The position numbers and the translations under genes are program-made. This document shows, piece after piece, positions 1-12,168 of a stretch of 64,000 nucleotides of DNA. Origin of the DNA: Heterostelium album PN500 (lineage: Eukaryota > Evosea > Eumycetozoa > Acytosteliales > Acytosteliaceae); contig NW_008805090.1 of NCBI RefSeq assembly GCF_000004825.1, forward strand, positions 124,001-188,000. Reading direction: 5' to 3'. The notes under the pieces are model-generated. The model did not search any database, was not told where the DNA came from, and saw only the letters and a program-made list of their open reading frames with translations. Each line of letters opens with the position of its first letter. Position 1 is the first letter of the stretch.

Positions 1-1499
1 GTCTTGACCGCCAATCACATACATTACACCCTTGTGCAGAGTGGCAGTGTGGAAAGAGCGAGCGGACGGCACCGGTCCGGCCGAAGCAGGAACCACCAGC
101 GTCCAGCTCTTTGTCTCGAGATTCAACGAATACACATCGTTTGAGAGCTGTGAGCCAGCGACACCACCGAACACCAACATCTGGTTGCCATCGACAACAG
201 CAGAGTGTCCGAAACGAGCACTCGGTCTTTGACCCTCCGTGAATAACTCACTCCACAATTGAGTATCTATAGATAACAATACACATTGTGTGAACATTAG
301 ATATTGTTTTTATGTTTACTACTATTAATATATATATATATATCTACTTACCAAAATTATAAACATGTAAAATCATTCTTTAGACCAGAGTTACCACCGT
401 CACCACCAAAAACATACATTGAATTATTGTATATTACAGAAGTATGATATGATCTTGGTGTTGGTCCACTATTTAAACTAGACCATGATTTAGTTGCTAA
501 ACAATTTGTAAACACATGTTAATTACATTTCAAATGTGTTGATGGTTGTGTTTTGTTTTGTTTTGTTTTGTTTACTTACAAAAATTAAAAGAATAAAAAT
601 CATTGGTTGGTGTGGAATCACTTGTTAAACCACCATAGATGAACATGGTATCGTCGTAATACGAACATGAATGTCCAGATCTAGCTTGTTCATTTGATGA
701 AGTAACCTTTAAATCTACAATATAATCTTTAAAATTATGATTAAATATATGTATGTTAAATATATTTGTATAATGATTGTTTAAGATATGATTACTTACT
801 TCCAAATTTAGTGTTGGCATCGTAGTGTTGATCGTTGTCGTGATAGATAAGAGAATCGTTGGTTGGTGACGATGACGATGAAAACAAAGAGGATGGTGGT
901 GAGTTGTCAGAGTTGGATGGTATCGATTGTGATGTCAGCTGTGCCAATGTCGTACTCGATCTATAGGTTGGTTTGAATCCAGCCGACGATGTAAGTTGAC
1001 TACGTTTCATTTCGTCGACTTTGCTATTTCCAATATTACTACTAAAGCTATTGCTATTTGAATTTGTTAGATTTGGACGATTGTTACCACTGCCAGTTGT
1101 TGATGTTGATGTTGTTGTATTCGGATGATTTCCGCCACTACCATTTAAAACAGGTGAATTATTATTATTGTTTTGTAAATTATTTGATGACGTTGAAGAT
1201 GATGATGAAACATTGTTGTTATTATTTATATTGTTGTTGTTGTTGTTTGTGAATGATGGTGATGGTGATACATTTCCTTGATGACTACCGGGTGATGATG
1301 ATGACGATGGCGAATGTGATGATGCTGCTGCTGCTGCCGAGGAATTGGAGGTGTTTGATGTCGAGAGATTGAAGGTCGGTGACGATGGTGGAGGTGGTAA
1401 CTTGACGATCGGTGATGGTGCTGCCGGTACCTTTGAGAGCAACGAAGATGATGATTTCGACGATGCTGGTGTAGTTGATTTACCTAGAAAGTTTGACAT
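1..1499 (-). CDS. Kelch-repeat protein, N-terminal part (3' end outside window)
   Basis: The gene reads leftward off the window edge. Exons fit at 800-1499, 580-714, 352-496 and 1-266, with GTAAGT donors. The first 230 residues are low complexity (Ser, Asn, Thr, Pro). From there on, at least four kelch-type blades are visible, each with a paired Gly-Gly (FIYGG, YVFGG, LVFGG, YVIGG) and a downstream Trp or Tyr, for example RSFHTATLHKGVMYVIGGQD at the edge. Kelch blades form a beta-propeller used for protein binding; the partner is unknown and any C-terminal domain lies outside. Oddity: exon 3 carries one base too many near 366-374, in a run of four T, so the kelch frame is lost just before the donor; without that base exon 3 joins exon 4 in phase. 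I take this as an assembly or sequencing slip, or a recent break. Confidence 0.85.
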
Positions 1500-3553
1500 G
1501 TTTTTCTTTTAATTTCCACCCTGTTCTTGTTCTTTATCAGAATATATCTATATTATTATATTGTTCTTGTTTTTTCTGATTTTGTTTTGTTTTGTTTTTT
1601 GAAACCAAACTAGTTTCTCTCTAATTCGAATAGATATATCTATATGTTTGTTTTGATCAATGCTGTTTATCTGTTTTATTTGTTGATCTAAATTTAATTA
1701 TCTAAAAATGATAATAGTATAAGTATACTTTTGAACGATCGATCGATTGTTTATAAATAGAAATTAAAAAAAAACATGAATAAACTACTTTTACAAAAGT
1801 ACAAAGTTATTTTTCGCTAAAACTACAAAATGACTGATTAGATTTGTGATTATACTAAATCCTTGATAGGTAGTATTTGTTTAGATAGCTAGCTATGTTG
1901 TTAATGAAATTGCTAATCGCTAATTATTTGATTTTGAAATGTAATTGTGAGATGAAAGATATGATATTTATTGAAACACACCCAAAAAAAAAAAAAGCAA
2001 AAAGGAAAAAAGGACAAAAAGTAAAAAAAAAAAATAAACGAGATTGTTTGATTGGATGGATTGGTTTTGTTTGCTGGTCTTTTTACCTTTGCCGCTATTC
2101 TATTATAAATATTTCTCTCTCTCTTTTGTCTTTTTTTGTCGATCTTAATATTATTATTATTATTTGATTGATTGATGTTGATGATGATGATGATGATGAT
2201 GATGGTTATGTATGAAGTTGGTGTTCTTGTTACTAATTTTAATTATTTTTATTTATATAAATATGTATTTTGTAATTATTATATATTTTATTGTTTTACT
2301 ATTACTACTATTAATAACAGCACAGTCACGATTGAGAATAGCGACGCGTCGAATGTTTAAATTAATGCTAATAATGTTAAATTTTTTCAAAGTGGAGAGA
2401 TATCAAACCAAAATTAAAGTGCTTGTTTTTTTTTTCAAGGTGGTTTGAATTTTTTTGATTTTTGATTTTTTTTTTTTTTTGATTGTGATAACATTAAAAG
2501 TGTGTGTGATAGATCAATTAATTGTAATTTGATTACTACTAATATACTATTGTATATTATCATGTTGGGGTGGAGTGCGATATTAAATATTAACTTTACT
2601 GTGCTATTGTCATTCGTTCCGATCACACTTGTTTTTAACAAAAAAACTTAAACTAATATATACCTTTAAGGTTGTGTAAAGTTTGCTACTACTTTTTTTC
2701 AGATCTTGAAAACTTTTATTGAGAAAAAGATATAAATATATAATAATCTAATAGATAGATAGATAAAAGAAGGTAACTATCTATCAGCAGAGGTAGTTAG
2801 TTATCAATCAAAAATGGTGGAAAAAGACTTTGAACTTATTTTGATTTAAAATTTACAAAAAAAACAAAAAAATAATAGTTTTGCCATGAAAACTACCTCC
2901 AGAAAAGATTTTATTTTTTTATTTTTAAGTTTAACAAAACTAGAAGATATTTTCTAGGCTAGATATTTTTAAGTTTGGTTTCACTAAATCAATCAACAGC
3001 AGCAATGATAACAAAATTTTTTTTATATTTTTAAAAAATAAGATTATAATATTGATCAAAATAAATAAATAAATAACATTATAAAATAATTTACCACCAA
3101 AGTTAACTTTTTTGCCAATATTCATATATATTCAGATTTGATGGTTCTACAAGAACAAGATGATATCAAAAAAATAAAAATAAAAAAACAAAATAAAATT
3201 AAAAAAAAAAATTAAAAATTTCGATTATCTAAAAAACAAAACAAATAAATTAATAATTTAATTAAAATTTCACAAACTTGAATTTTTGAGATCTTTATTT
3301 ATTCGTGATACAGAAACAACAAAATAACAATTTTTCTTTGTTTATTTTTATTTTTATTGAAAAGTGTGTTTTTTTTTCTTTCATTTTGTCAATTTTTATT
3401 CTGTTTATTTATTTCAATTTATTTAATTATAATAATAATATTGACTGTACAGTATAAAAAAAATAAAATAAAATAAAAATTAGATTAAATTTAAATATAA
3501 ATTTATATACATATAAATAGAATATATATAGAAATATATCAATCAATCAATCA
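1500..3553. other. Long A+T-rich intergenic region
   Basis: This divergent spacer lies between the kelch gene (leftward) and the PX-dynamin gene (rightward). It holds poly-A and poly-T runs and a (GAT)n microsatellite near 2179-2204. Short open frames at 1895-2641 are Lys- or Ile-rich translations of low-complexity DNA with no domain signal. I see no RNA gene or mobile element. Confidence 0.6.
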
Positions 3554-3640
3554 ATGTTAAATCCACAGTTAGGTTATAATGATGATGATGATGACGGTGT
3601 AGAGGAAGAAGGTTTATGGACAACTCCTGTTACTTCGCCT

Positions 3641-3671
<31 letters not shown>

Positions 3672-4833
3672 CACCAATACAACAAACACAACAAACACAA
3701 ATAACAGCACAACTTAATAATGTAAATAACAATAACAATAGCAATAGTAATAATAGTAATGGTAAAACATCACCTACGATTGTCAATAAATTGAATAATG
3801 GTGGAAATATACCATCATCAGTACAGAAATACAATAATGTTGGTAATCAACAGAGTATATTCAATACTGGTATGATGATGGCTAGTACCGATGACATCGG
3901 TGAATCAGATTTCGATAGAGTTGTTAATATTACCAATAAACAAAAACAACAAACACAACATAAATTATATCAACAGCAACAGCAACAGCAACAACATCAA
4001 CAGCAACAACATTTCGAGAGTAGTGATCCTGAAGATGAGGAAAATGAAGAAGTTGATATAAATAAAAAGAAGAAACAACAACAGCAGCAGCAACAGCAGC
4101 AGCAACATCATCAACAACAGTATCAACAAAAACAACAACAACAACAACAACAACAGCTTCATCAACAAAAACAACAACAACATAAGGATGAAAGTAGTGA
4201 TCCTGAGGATGATGATGATGAATTCGAAATGAATAAGAATAAAAAGAAAAAAGCAATGTCATCTAGCACCAACAACAGTAATCTATTAATGAGACACTCA
4301 TGGTTGTTGAGCAACGAATCGATCGTGTTCACCAAAGAGAATATTATGTATAAAATGACAATGGGAAATGTTCATATCACCAACCAAAGAGTGGTTTGGG
4401 AGTGTTCCGATGAAACTCTTCCCGATGTTTATTTAGATGTTTTACAAATCTATCGTAAGTTTTTCTTTATTCAAAACCTTTCAATGATATATATATATAG
4501 ATATTTGAAATTTGAAACTAACAACATACATATATAATAATCATCATGATTGATAAAATAGATACTGCAATGTCTGAAAGTCCTAGAACAAATTGGAAGG
4601 TATCATGTGCTGGAAGTGACTTTTTATTCTTCTTCCCATCGGCAGAGGAAATCAAAGAGACCAACGCATACTATCAGCAGTCTAAAAAGAAACTTTATGA
4701 ACAGAATCCACAACTCTATCAAAAACATAAGCTTCAACAAAAGCAGAGACAACAAGCTCAATCTGAACAGCAACAAGCTCTAAAGTTACAACAACAAGAA
4801 CAACAACAACAAGCTCAAAGATTACAACAACAA

Positions 4834-4865
<32 letters not shown>

Positions 4866-7317
4866 GTTACAACAGCAGCAGCAGTTACAGCAGCAACAAC
4901 AAATTAGAAATAATAACAATAACAATAGTAATAATAATATTAAAAAACCAATATCACCTCCAAATGAAGCATTATATCCAGCACTTAATGAAAATGGTGG
5001 AAGTGGTGGAGGTGGAGTTGGTAGAGGTAACAATGGAAATGTTCAGAGACAGACAGGAGGAGCGAATGGAAGTGGTGGTGGTCGCAGACACAAAGCATCG
5101 ATGGAAGACGATTTTGTTACTATTTCCGAGGGATATAATGTCGGTGGCAATGGTGATATGTCGTGGGTTGAGGAATCGAATGGCACCGACCAGGCGGGAT
5201 ACTTTGATATCGAGGTGAAAGACCCACGTCATGCGCACGAAGACGGCAATACCTATGTGACCTACGAGATCGTCGGAAAGTACAAGGACGAGAAAGGACT
5301 CGTAGATATCAAGACACGTCGTCGTTACAAGGAATTCGAGTGGCTGCATCAACAGCTATCGTTGCCATCGAACCAGCACCACGCCAAAGTACCGACACTT
5401 CCACACAAATCGATGATCCAGTTTTGGAACAAGACCGATCAGACTGCAGTGGTAAAGCGTTGCTTCCAACTCGATTCCTTCATGAAGGAGATATCGAGTT
5501 CCGTCTACTTTAGAAATCATCCGGCCACCAAGGAATTCATGAGCAGTCGCTCCATAACGCTACAACAGAGTACAATAACCGACTTTATTGGAAATACAAT
5601 CTCACCGCACCTCGCCAACGCCGGAATCATTGGTATTAACGATCAACCATTAGTTGATCAAACATTTATATATAATTCAAGTAACTATTTAATTATTAAT
5701 AACTTCAATTGTTAACAAACAAGAATACTAACTTTGATCGTTATTATTATTATTATTATCATTTAGTTATTGAAAGAGATTATTGGTTAATTAGAAGATT
5801 AATGAAGAAATGGGATTTACTTCCAAAGAAGTTACCATTCCCAAAGTTTTTAGTTGTTGTTTTGGGTACTACATCGGCTGGTAAGAGTTCTTTCATCAAC
5901 AATTTCTTTAATATGCAAGTGAAGCGATCTGCAATCGGTCAACTCGATACTCATTTCACATTAGTTGAAACTATTCCAAAAGAACAATTTGCATTATTAA
6001 GTGATAAAATGTCTGATAGAGTAAGTTTATTTAAATTTGATAAAGAAAGACAAAGAAAGAAAGAAAATATTACAACTTGATATTAATTTATATAATGATG
6101 ATAATAATAATAATAGGAGAAAACAAAGAAATTTACAAGAGAACAATTAAATGAAAAGATAACAACGGAACCAATGAGTGATCCAAGATACGGTCATGTA
6201 TTCCTCTACATGGATACATCGTATACACTCTCACGATATGATGCTCAACTCGGTCGCTACGATGATATCATCTCCAAGTATGGTTTGGTTAGAAGTATTC
6301 TTATTAATGAAGAGTATCTTACTGGTACTCCCGATGAAATGTAAGTTTAGTTTAATAATAATTAATTAGTTAGTTATCAGTTAAAATTGATATTAATAAT
6401 AATAAATTATTATGATACAAATTATAGTATATATCAAAAGAAAACAATATTTTTAGATTCACCAGGTTTCGAATCAAAGAAGGAAAACACTCAAGATACG
6501 CTACTTGGAAATATAAAGATCATTCAATTCTTTTATTCGACGAGTGATTTAACGCTGTTTATGATGCCCGCCAAGAACATATCTTTGGTGTCACCACAGA
6601 TTCAGATTCTAGAGATATGCGTTATGTATAAGCTGTACGGGCCAGAGATTGTCGATCAGATGGTAACAAAGATATTCAAGCAGCGGTCCGACCAGCAGAT
6701 GTCGTTCCCATCGATTTCCGAGCTCACCAGAATCATCGTCAATCAATTTAAGCGTGAGGATAGACGACCCAATCAGGAATACGTTGGAACACTGGTCTGG
6801 GACAAAATTAGATTTTTGTTGACTCAGATCGATGACATCTCCAACTACGAAGATACCAACCTTCGCGAACAGTACTTTGAACTCGGAAGACTGCTCGGAA
6901 AGAGTCTTACATTCTTAGATCCACCGACCTACACACAGTGTATGGCGATCGCTTTGCCACTGGATCGCATATACAAGTCTCCCGAGGAGCGACGTATCAA
7001 GACCGGTGATCTCGACTCACTCCTTGCCTACATTAGAAGTCTGAACAACGAGAGCAGCTATCACGGTAGACTTGAGTCGGCTATCCAAGAGATGTCCATT
7101 GCTCTATTACCACATATACAAAGTAAGTTAGTTGGTAACATATATATTCAAAACGATCAATATTAACTTGGCTTAACTATTATTATCAATCCTAGATTCA
7201 TGGAAGAATTATTTAGATTTGAATCAATGGATAAGCAGTGATTCTGCTTGTGTCGACCAAATCAGAGATAGATCAAATGCCAGAGTCAGAGGTTCATCGG
7301 CAATGGATAAGCGATAG
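3554..7317 (+). CDS. PX-domain / dynamin-type GTPase with N-terminal GRAM/PH-like domain
   Basis: Six exons fit in phase: 3554-4454, 4562-5680, 5767-6020, 6117-6340, 6428-7122 and 7196-7317, giving about 1104 residues. Order of parts: Asp/Glu and Gln-rich leader (to about 230); a GRAM/PH- or GLUE-like segment (about 240-340, GNVHITNQRVVW then FLFFFPSAEEI), split by intron 1; a long poly-Gln/Asn stretch; a PX domain (about 515-640) with RRRYKEFEWL and a Pro-rich loop; then a dynamin-superfamily G domain with P-loop GTTSAGKS and G3 motif DSPG, followed by an alpha-helical region. PX domains bind phosphoinositides, usually PI3P, and dynamin-like GTPases remodel membranes, so an endosomal membrane role is inferred. 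The G4 motif is not obvious by eye. The final exon, after the last intron, adds only about 40 residues. The 3' end converges on the next gene 298 bp away. Confidence 0.85.
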
Positions 7318-7615
7318 TTTGTTGTTTCATAATTAAGAATAATTCTTTCTTTTGTATATTTTTAATAATACTTTATTTTTCTGTAATAAATCAACTTTAA
7401 ATTTAAAATGAAACTTGTGTTTTAGTTAACTTGTTTTGCTTTTTATTATGATTACTCTTGTTTGTTTAAACTACCTATGTTTTTAGATATATGAATTTGA
7501 TTTTAATTGATTTATTTGTTATTTATTAATTTATAATAATACTTTGTTGTTGTTATTGTATTGGAGTAATCAATCAATTAGGTATTGAAGTTTTTGTTGT
7601 TGTTGTTAATTGCTT

Positions 7616-8831
7616 TCAGGCAAAATCACGTTCTACTTTAATTCTATTCTTATCGATCATGGCTCCATTGAAATGTTTAATTGCATCGATTGCATCACTT
7701 TCTTGATAATAAATTACGTATGCTGTTCCCATTGATCTGCTACTTCTGTCGTATTGTATTCTAACTTCTTTTACATCACCTGCCTTATTGAAAATAGACT
7801 AAGTTTTATAATTATAGATGGAAAAGAGTTAATATTATATAAATACCAATCTGTTTAAACTTATAATTTACCTTTAAATTCTCTTCAGTTACATCATAAC
7901 CAAAGTTATGAATCTTTAGACGATAACCACTAAAGTATTGACGTGGTGCAGGATTTCGATTGTCAAAGATGCTGGTTCGCAATCTATTTTCTTCGTGATT
8001 TGGATTTCTACTCTTGAGTGAGAATGGTGCTGATGATTCGAATCTGTGGGGTCCGCCATCGTTGTATATATGATAATGATGAGTTGCTCCACCGCTAGTA
8101 TGGTGGTGGTTGTTATTGTTATTATTGTTATTATCGTCGTCATAGATATCATCTTCAAATCTATCTCTGATATCGTCTTTTCTTCTTATGACACCACCTC
8201 TTGCACCTCTAATTGGTCTACTGATGACCAATCCACCAACAACACCACCTCTACCGCCACCACCACCGCCAGATCTTCTTCCTCCTCTCTCTAGATCTCC
8301 TCCTCTGTCTTCCCTATGAGGTCTGGCTCCACCACCAAGAATAGGAGATGATCTGCGTAGTGGTGCCTGTACAAGAGGTGATCTCTTTGGTGATTTTCTT
8401 GACTTTACCAAGGTGTCTGTCTCACCACCCTTGAATAGATTGTTCTCTGTTGTGATTCTCAGCTCTGTAAGCTTTGGCTTTGCTGCTGCTGCTGTTTTCT
8501 TTGCATCTTTATTTTCAATGGTGATTCTTAGATTTGGTAAATCATCTGCTTTGCCTGTCTTTAACTTTGGTGCAGATGTTGTAGTTGTTGTTGTTGTAAC
8601 TGGTCTCTTTGAAGATCTAACCGGTTTAACTGGTTTTGCAATTGGCTATCAATAATATTAATATCACATGTGTGATTGATAGTCATGTCAGTCATAGTTC
8701 TATCTTTAATGTAACTGTGTTTCTCATTCATTCATTCATACCTTTGAAGATAAAGTCAACTTTTTACTCTTTGTTCTATCTTTTCTCTTTTTAATGACAT
8801 CAGATAAACTTAATTTTATATTATCTGTCAT
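7616..8831 (-). CDS. Aly/REF-like mRNA export adaptor (RRM protein)
   Basis: Three exons (8742-8831, 7872-8645, 7616-7798) give about 348 residues. The N-terminus, LSLSDVIKKRKDR, resembles the UAP56-binding motif of Aly/REF (LSLDDII followed by basic residues). The middle is Arg/Gly-rich (RGG-type, RSGGGGGG) with Asn and His runs. The C-terminus is one RRM from GYRLKIHNF to the end, with IQYDRSSRSMGTAYVIYY, which matches the Aly/REF hallmark YDRSGRSLGTA. Aly/REF proteins couple TREX and the helicase UAP56 to mRNA export, so nuclear RNA binding is expected. The RRM is split by an intron after NLK. The gene lies directly downstream, in the same direction, of a second protein of similar plan. 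The family call is firm; orthology to a named THO subunit 4 is inferred. Confidence 0.85.
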
Positions 8832-9202
8832 TTTATTTAATTTAATTTATTTTTAATTTTAGAAATACAATTTATATATATATTAAAAAACAAAAAATAA
8901 CAGTACCAAAAGAAACGATTTGAGGAGAATTTTTGAAAAATTTGAAAAAAAATGAAAAAAAAAATAATATGAATATTTGTTCAAGATCTTTACCAAAAAA
9001 ATGTTCAATAACAATCTTTGGTACCAGTTATTACATTTTACATTTATTGATTTTTTATTATTTATTATTATTACTTTTTTTGTTTATATATATTTTAATG
9101 TGTGACAAATATATTAATTACTATATATATATATAGTTAATTTTTATTTTATATTTATTTTTTTTTGAATACTTTTTTTTTTTTTGTATTGGAAAACAAA
9201 CT
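8832..9202. other. Short A/T-rich spacer between two RRM genes
   Basis: This spacer contains T and A runs and TATA-like repeats around 9120-9135. It must hold the promoter of the downstream (leftward) Aly/REF-like gene and the 3' end of the upstream one. No distinct element is recognised. Confidence 0.5.
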
Positions 9203-10155
9203 TTAATTTACCATTTCATCTAAATGCTCTGACGATTCCGATAAAGTTGGTGAGATGATTGTAAAGGTTGTGGAGGTGGTTGTTGTTGTTGTGGTTGTGT
9301 TGTTGCTGTTGCTTGGTGATAGTGTGTTGTTCAAGTCCAATGAGATCTTTAGTTCGGAGCCATCGATTGGAACACCGTTGAATCTGTCGATCGCTGTGAG
9401 AGCGTCGATTCTACGGTGGTAGGTGACGATTGCTTCTACCGGTGAGAGATGTGTGAGTAAGTCTACATCCTTTAGTTTACCGATGACACTGAACACCTTG
9501 GTCAGATCACTCTGTGTGACGGACGGCGCAATGTTGGCGACACGCAAAGTAACATTGTTTTCATCGCGTTCTCTCTTCTCGACCTGACTATAGTCTCTGA
9601 TACCTCTAGAGTCAAACAAAGAGTGATCGATCTTCTTTGCCAAGTTTCTCTTTCTATTGAGTAATGCTTGATTTCTATAGTCATTGTTGTTTCTATTATT
9701 GTTATAGTTATTATTTTGATGCTGCTGTTGTTGATATTGATGTAATGGTCTAAATTGTTGATCATTCTTGATTGTTATTACTATTTCTCCATTTCCTCCA
9801 TTACTATTGTTATTATGTTTGTTCTAAATATATATTATAAGATTTGTCTCATTAAATAAAAATGTTGGTATAATCTTTCAACGATGATTTTATTACATAC
9901 ATGATGATGATGATGATGATTATTATTGTGTTGTTGATGTTGATTATGTTTCTTATAATTGTTATCTCTCTTTTTTACATAAAATGAATCCTTTTTCTTT
10001 GATTTGATGATATCACCCAAACTCGACTCTAATGGTGATTGATTTGTAGAGGTTTGAGATTCACCACCACCGCCTCCAGCAATACTTGCTGCTTTTGGTA
10101 GTGATCTCTTTTGTTTTCTTTGTGTAGAAATGATTGAATCTAATGATTGATCCAT
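9203..10155 (-). CDS. Second RRM export-adaptor-like protein with two UAP56-binding-like motifs
   Basis: Two exons (9901-10155 and 9203-9823) give about 291 residues. It begins MDQSLDSIISTQRKQKR, very close to the UAP56-binding motif at the N-terminus of animal Aly/REF (MSLDDIIKLNRSQR type). A second copy, SSLGDIIKSKKKD, occurs about 40 residues later. The middle is Gln/Asn/His-rich. An RRM spans about 185-260: VTLRVANIAPSV is RNP2-like, VEAIVTYHRRIDALTAI is the RNP1 region, and NGVPIDGSELKISL is the last strand. RNP1 lacks the usual aromatic pair, so RNA binding may be weak, or the fold may serve protein contacts. The tail is Thr/Ser-rich. Likely role: a TREX-associated adaptor, perhaps in the Aly/REF or POLDIP3 class. 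The intron interrupts the His run. Adjacent to another adaptor in the same orientation. Confidence 0.75.
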
Positions 10156-10501
10156 TTTTATATATAAAAACTATTTATAAATATAAACTAACTATATATT
10201 ATATTAACTATTAATACAAACTAATTTGTTGTTAAAAAAAAAAGTTGCAAAAAAAAAAAAAAAAAACAAACTGAAAAAAAAAAAAAAAACCAAACCATCA
10301 ACCATGTGTTTTGAAAAGTGATAAGTTTTTAAACATTTTAAAAGGAGCTAGTTTAGTTCAGATTTGACTTTAAATAACTCAAAGAGATAAACTTTAATAT
10401 TAAATTTATAATACAATCTTTATTGATTATAAAAAACATTCATTCATACATTAATTTTGGAATAGACCTTTTTTCTCTGAAAAATTCCAGGATCGGAATT
10501 A
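10156..10501. other. A/T-rich spacer
   Basis: This region contains A-homopolymers (10236-10290), which probably lie in the promoter of the leftward RRM gene, and the 3' end of the GTPase gene. No other signal is seen. Confidence 0.45.
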
Positions 10502-11245
10502 TTATTTGTTGGATATTGAATGACATTTTGATAACCAATTCATAAGTTCAGGTACACCTTTTCTTGACACTGACGATACCATCAAAACATCCATTATACG
10601 TGGTGAATTCTCGTTCAATCCCAACATATGGCTATTTAAATCCAATGCCTGAATCAATTGTTCTCTATTCAATCCCTTAATATTGATTCATTGAGTTAAT
10701 AATAAGCTTCGGAAAATAGCAGTAAAAATAGAAATAATAGAAATAATTATACATACTGGTCTATCAATTTTACTACCAACTATCAGCATTGGTGCACCGT
10801 TTGTATACTCTAATGCATCGTGTAACTCAGCTTTGGCTTCACCCAGTTGTTGGGGATCGGTTGTGTCAACCATGAATATAACAATGAGTTTCGAGGAATC
10901 ACTGCTACCAGCAGTATAGTTTCTCCAGAGTGCTCTCAAGCCTTGTTGTCCACCCAGATCCCATGCCTTAAATGTAACATTCGATGCAACCTATCAGTTA
11001 TTTTGTAACAATATATTAATAAATGTTTACATTATTATTGTGATTCCTGAGGAAACGCAATCACTTACAAAATGATCCATATGAGGTCTTTGTGTTGGCA
11101 TATGTGCTTTCAATACATCTTTCGATAGAACTTGAAGTAGTGTTGTCTTTCCTGCATTTCCAAGTCCAATGATAATCAGAGAACCTTCTTTCTTGAGGAA
11201 TCCCAACCAATTTAGAAATGCTTCGAACCAATCAAATAAAAACAT
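10502..11245 (-). CDS. Sar1/Arf-family small GTPase
   Basis: Three exons (11069-11245, 10757-10990, 10502-10675) give about 194 residues, normal for the family. The N-terminus MFLFDWFEAFLNWLGF is an aromatic amphipathic helix, as in Sar1. P-loop GLGNAGKT is like Sar1 (GLDNAGKT). The switch-1 Thr lies in MPTQRPH, again Sar1-like (VPTLHP). G3, however, reads WDLGGQQ, with the Trp and Gln typical of Arf rather than the Sar1 FDLGGH. The G4 motif is SKID where NKxD is expected, and G5 is VSSVS. Sar1 drives COPII coat assembly at ER exit sites, and Arf/Arl proteins act at Golgi and other membranes. By N-terminus this is a divergent Sar1, but its mixed motifs leave an Arl-like role open. Nucleotide affinity may be altered by the Asn to Ser change in G4. 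Confidence 0.8.
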
Positions 11246-11685
11246 TATTATTTTATGAATTATTAATATGAATATATATTTTAAAACTTCTGTTGTTAAA
11301 ATATAAATGTGATAGTAAATTTTAATGTTAATTTAATTTATATACAATTTGTTGTTGTTGTTGTTGATCTTCTTCTTTGATGTAATTTATGTAATTAAAA
11401 ACTCAACAACAAAAATGATTATTTATAGTTTTGTGTTGTTTTTGTTTTTATTTTTTTCATCTTCATATATATTCAGGTATTCTAAAACGAATCTTTAAAG
11501 TTATGATTCAACAAGAAGTAAATAATGCAATGCTGGTAAAAGCAACGAAACAAACAAATATCACTTCTTTCTTTTTTAGCAACAACAATAATGAAAATAC
11601 AAAAAAGACAAATCTACTACTTACTGTAATTAGCTAGTTATTGGGATTACCTATCAAGTAACAATAATTCTATCTAATCTATCTA

Positions 11686-11800
11686 TGAGTCATTTATTGT
11701 ATTCATTAACCTCTAAACACACACACACACACACACAAGTAGTGTAAGTTTAAAACAAAAAAAAGTGATAGCAGAGTGCGTGACTCATTTTTATGACTCA
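11686..11800. promoter_or_regulatory. Cluster of three TGA(C/G)TCA palindromes
   Basis: TGAGTCA at 11686-11692 and TGACTCA at 11781-11787 and 11794-11800; each is extended to nearly ATGACTCAT. This is the AP-1/Gcn4-type bZIP half-site pair. The cluster sits in the divergent spacer, about 450-560 bp from the GTPase start and 370-480 bp from small protein A. Binding is inferred from the motif only. Confidence 0.35.
11717..11737. repeat. CA dinucleotide microsatellite
   Basis: About ten uninterrupted AC units are read directly. Confidence 0.9.
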
Positions 11801-12168
11801 TCTCTATGAAAAATAAGAAAAAACAAAACATTTTAATTATTATTTTCATTTTTTAATAATAAATAAAATCTATATATAAACAAACTTTATCTTTATTTAT
11901 TTATTTATTGAATTCATAAAGATAAATAGAAATCTTTTATTGTTGATATATTAATTGAACTGATTTCTGACAGGTCACACACATTGTAAGGTCATTTTTT
12001 GAGATTATGATTGTCGTTTTTTTTAAAAGTTTTTTTTTTTGATTTATTTTTTTAAAAAAGGGTTATTAATGACCAGAGAAAATGTTGATTGTATTGTTTG
12101 TTTGTTTTTCAAAATTGATAGTATTACATTAAATATATTTATATATAAATATACAAATTAAATAGAAA

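Larger units (their letters stand above)
11246..12168. other. Intergenic region between the Sar/Arf-like gene and small protein A
   Basis: This divergent spacer is A/T-rich. It holds a CA microsatellite (about 11717-11737) and a cluster of TGA(C/G)TCA sites described separately. An open frame at 11431-11637 has no recognisable content. Confidence 0.5.

Noticed and set aside
1895-2641. Several open frames of 60-90 codons on both strands
   Set aside because: They translate A/T-rich and GAT-repeat DNA into Lys/Ile/Met-rich chains with no domain, splice or codon support.
4081-4185. CAA/CAG-rich tracts as a possible tandem-repeat array or CRISPR-like element
   Set aside because: They are in-frame poly-Gln runs of the host protein, with no repeat-spacer structure.
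3640-5352. Long antisense frames opposite the PX-dynamin gene
   Set aside because: They are mirror readings of poly-Gln (CAA/CAG) and Asn tracts, giving poly-Leu, Val and Cys.
8933-9136. 67-codon rightward frame between the two RRM genes
   Set aside because: Lys- then Leu/Tyr/Ile-rich translation of A and T runs; no support.
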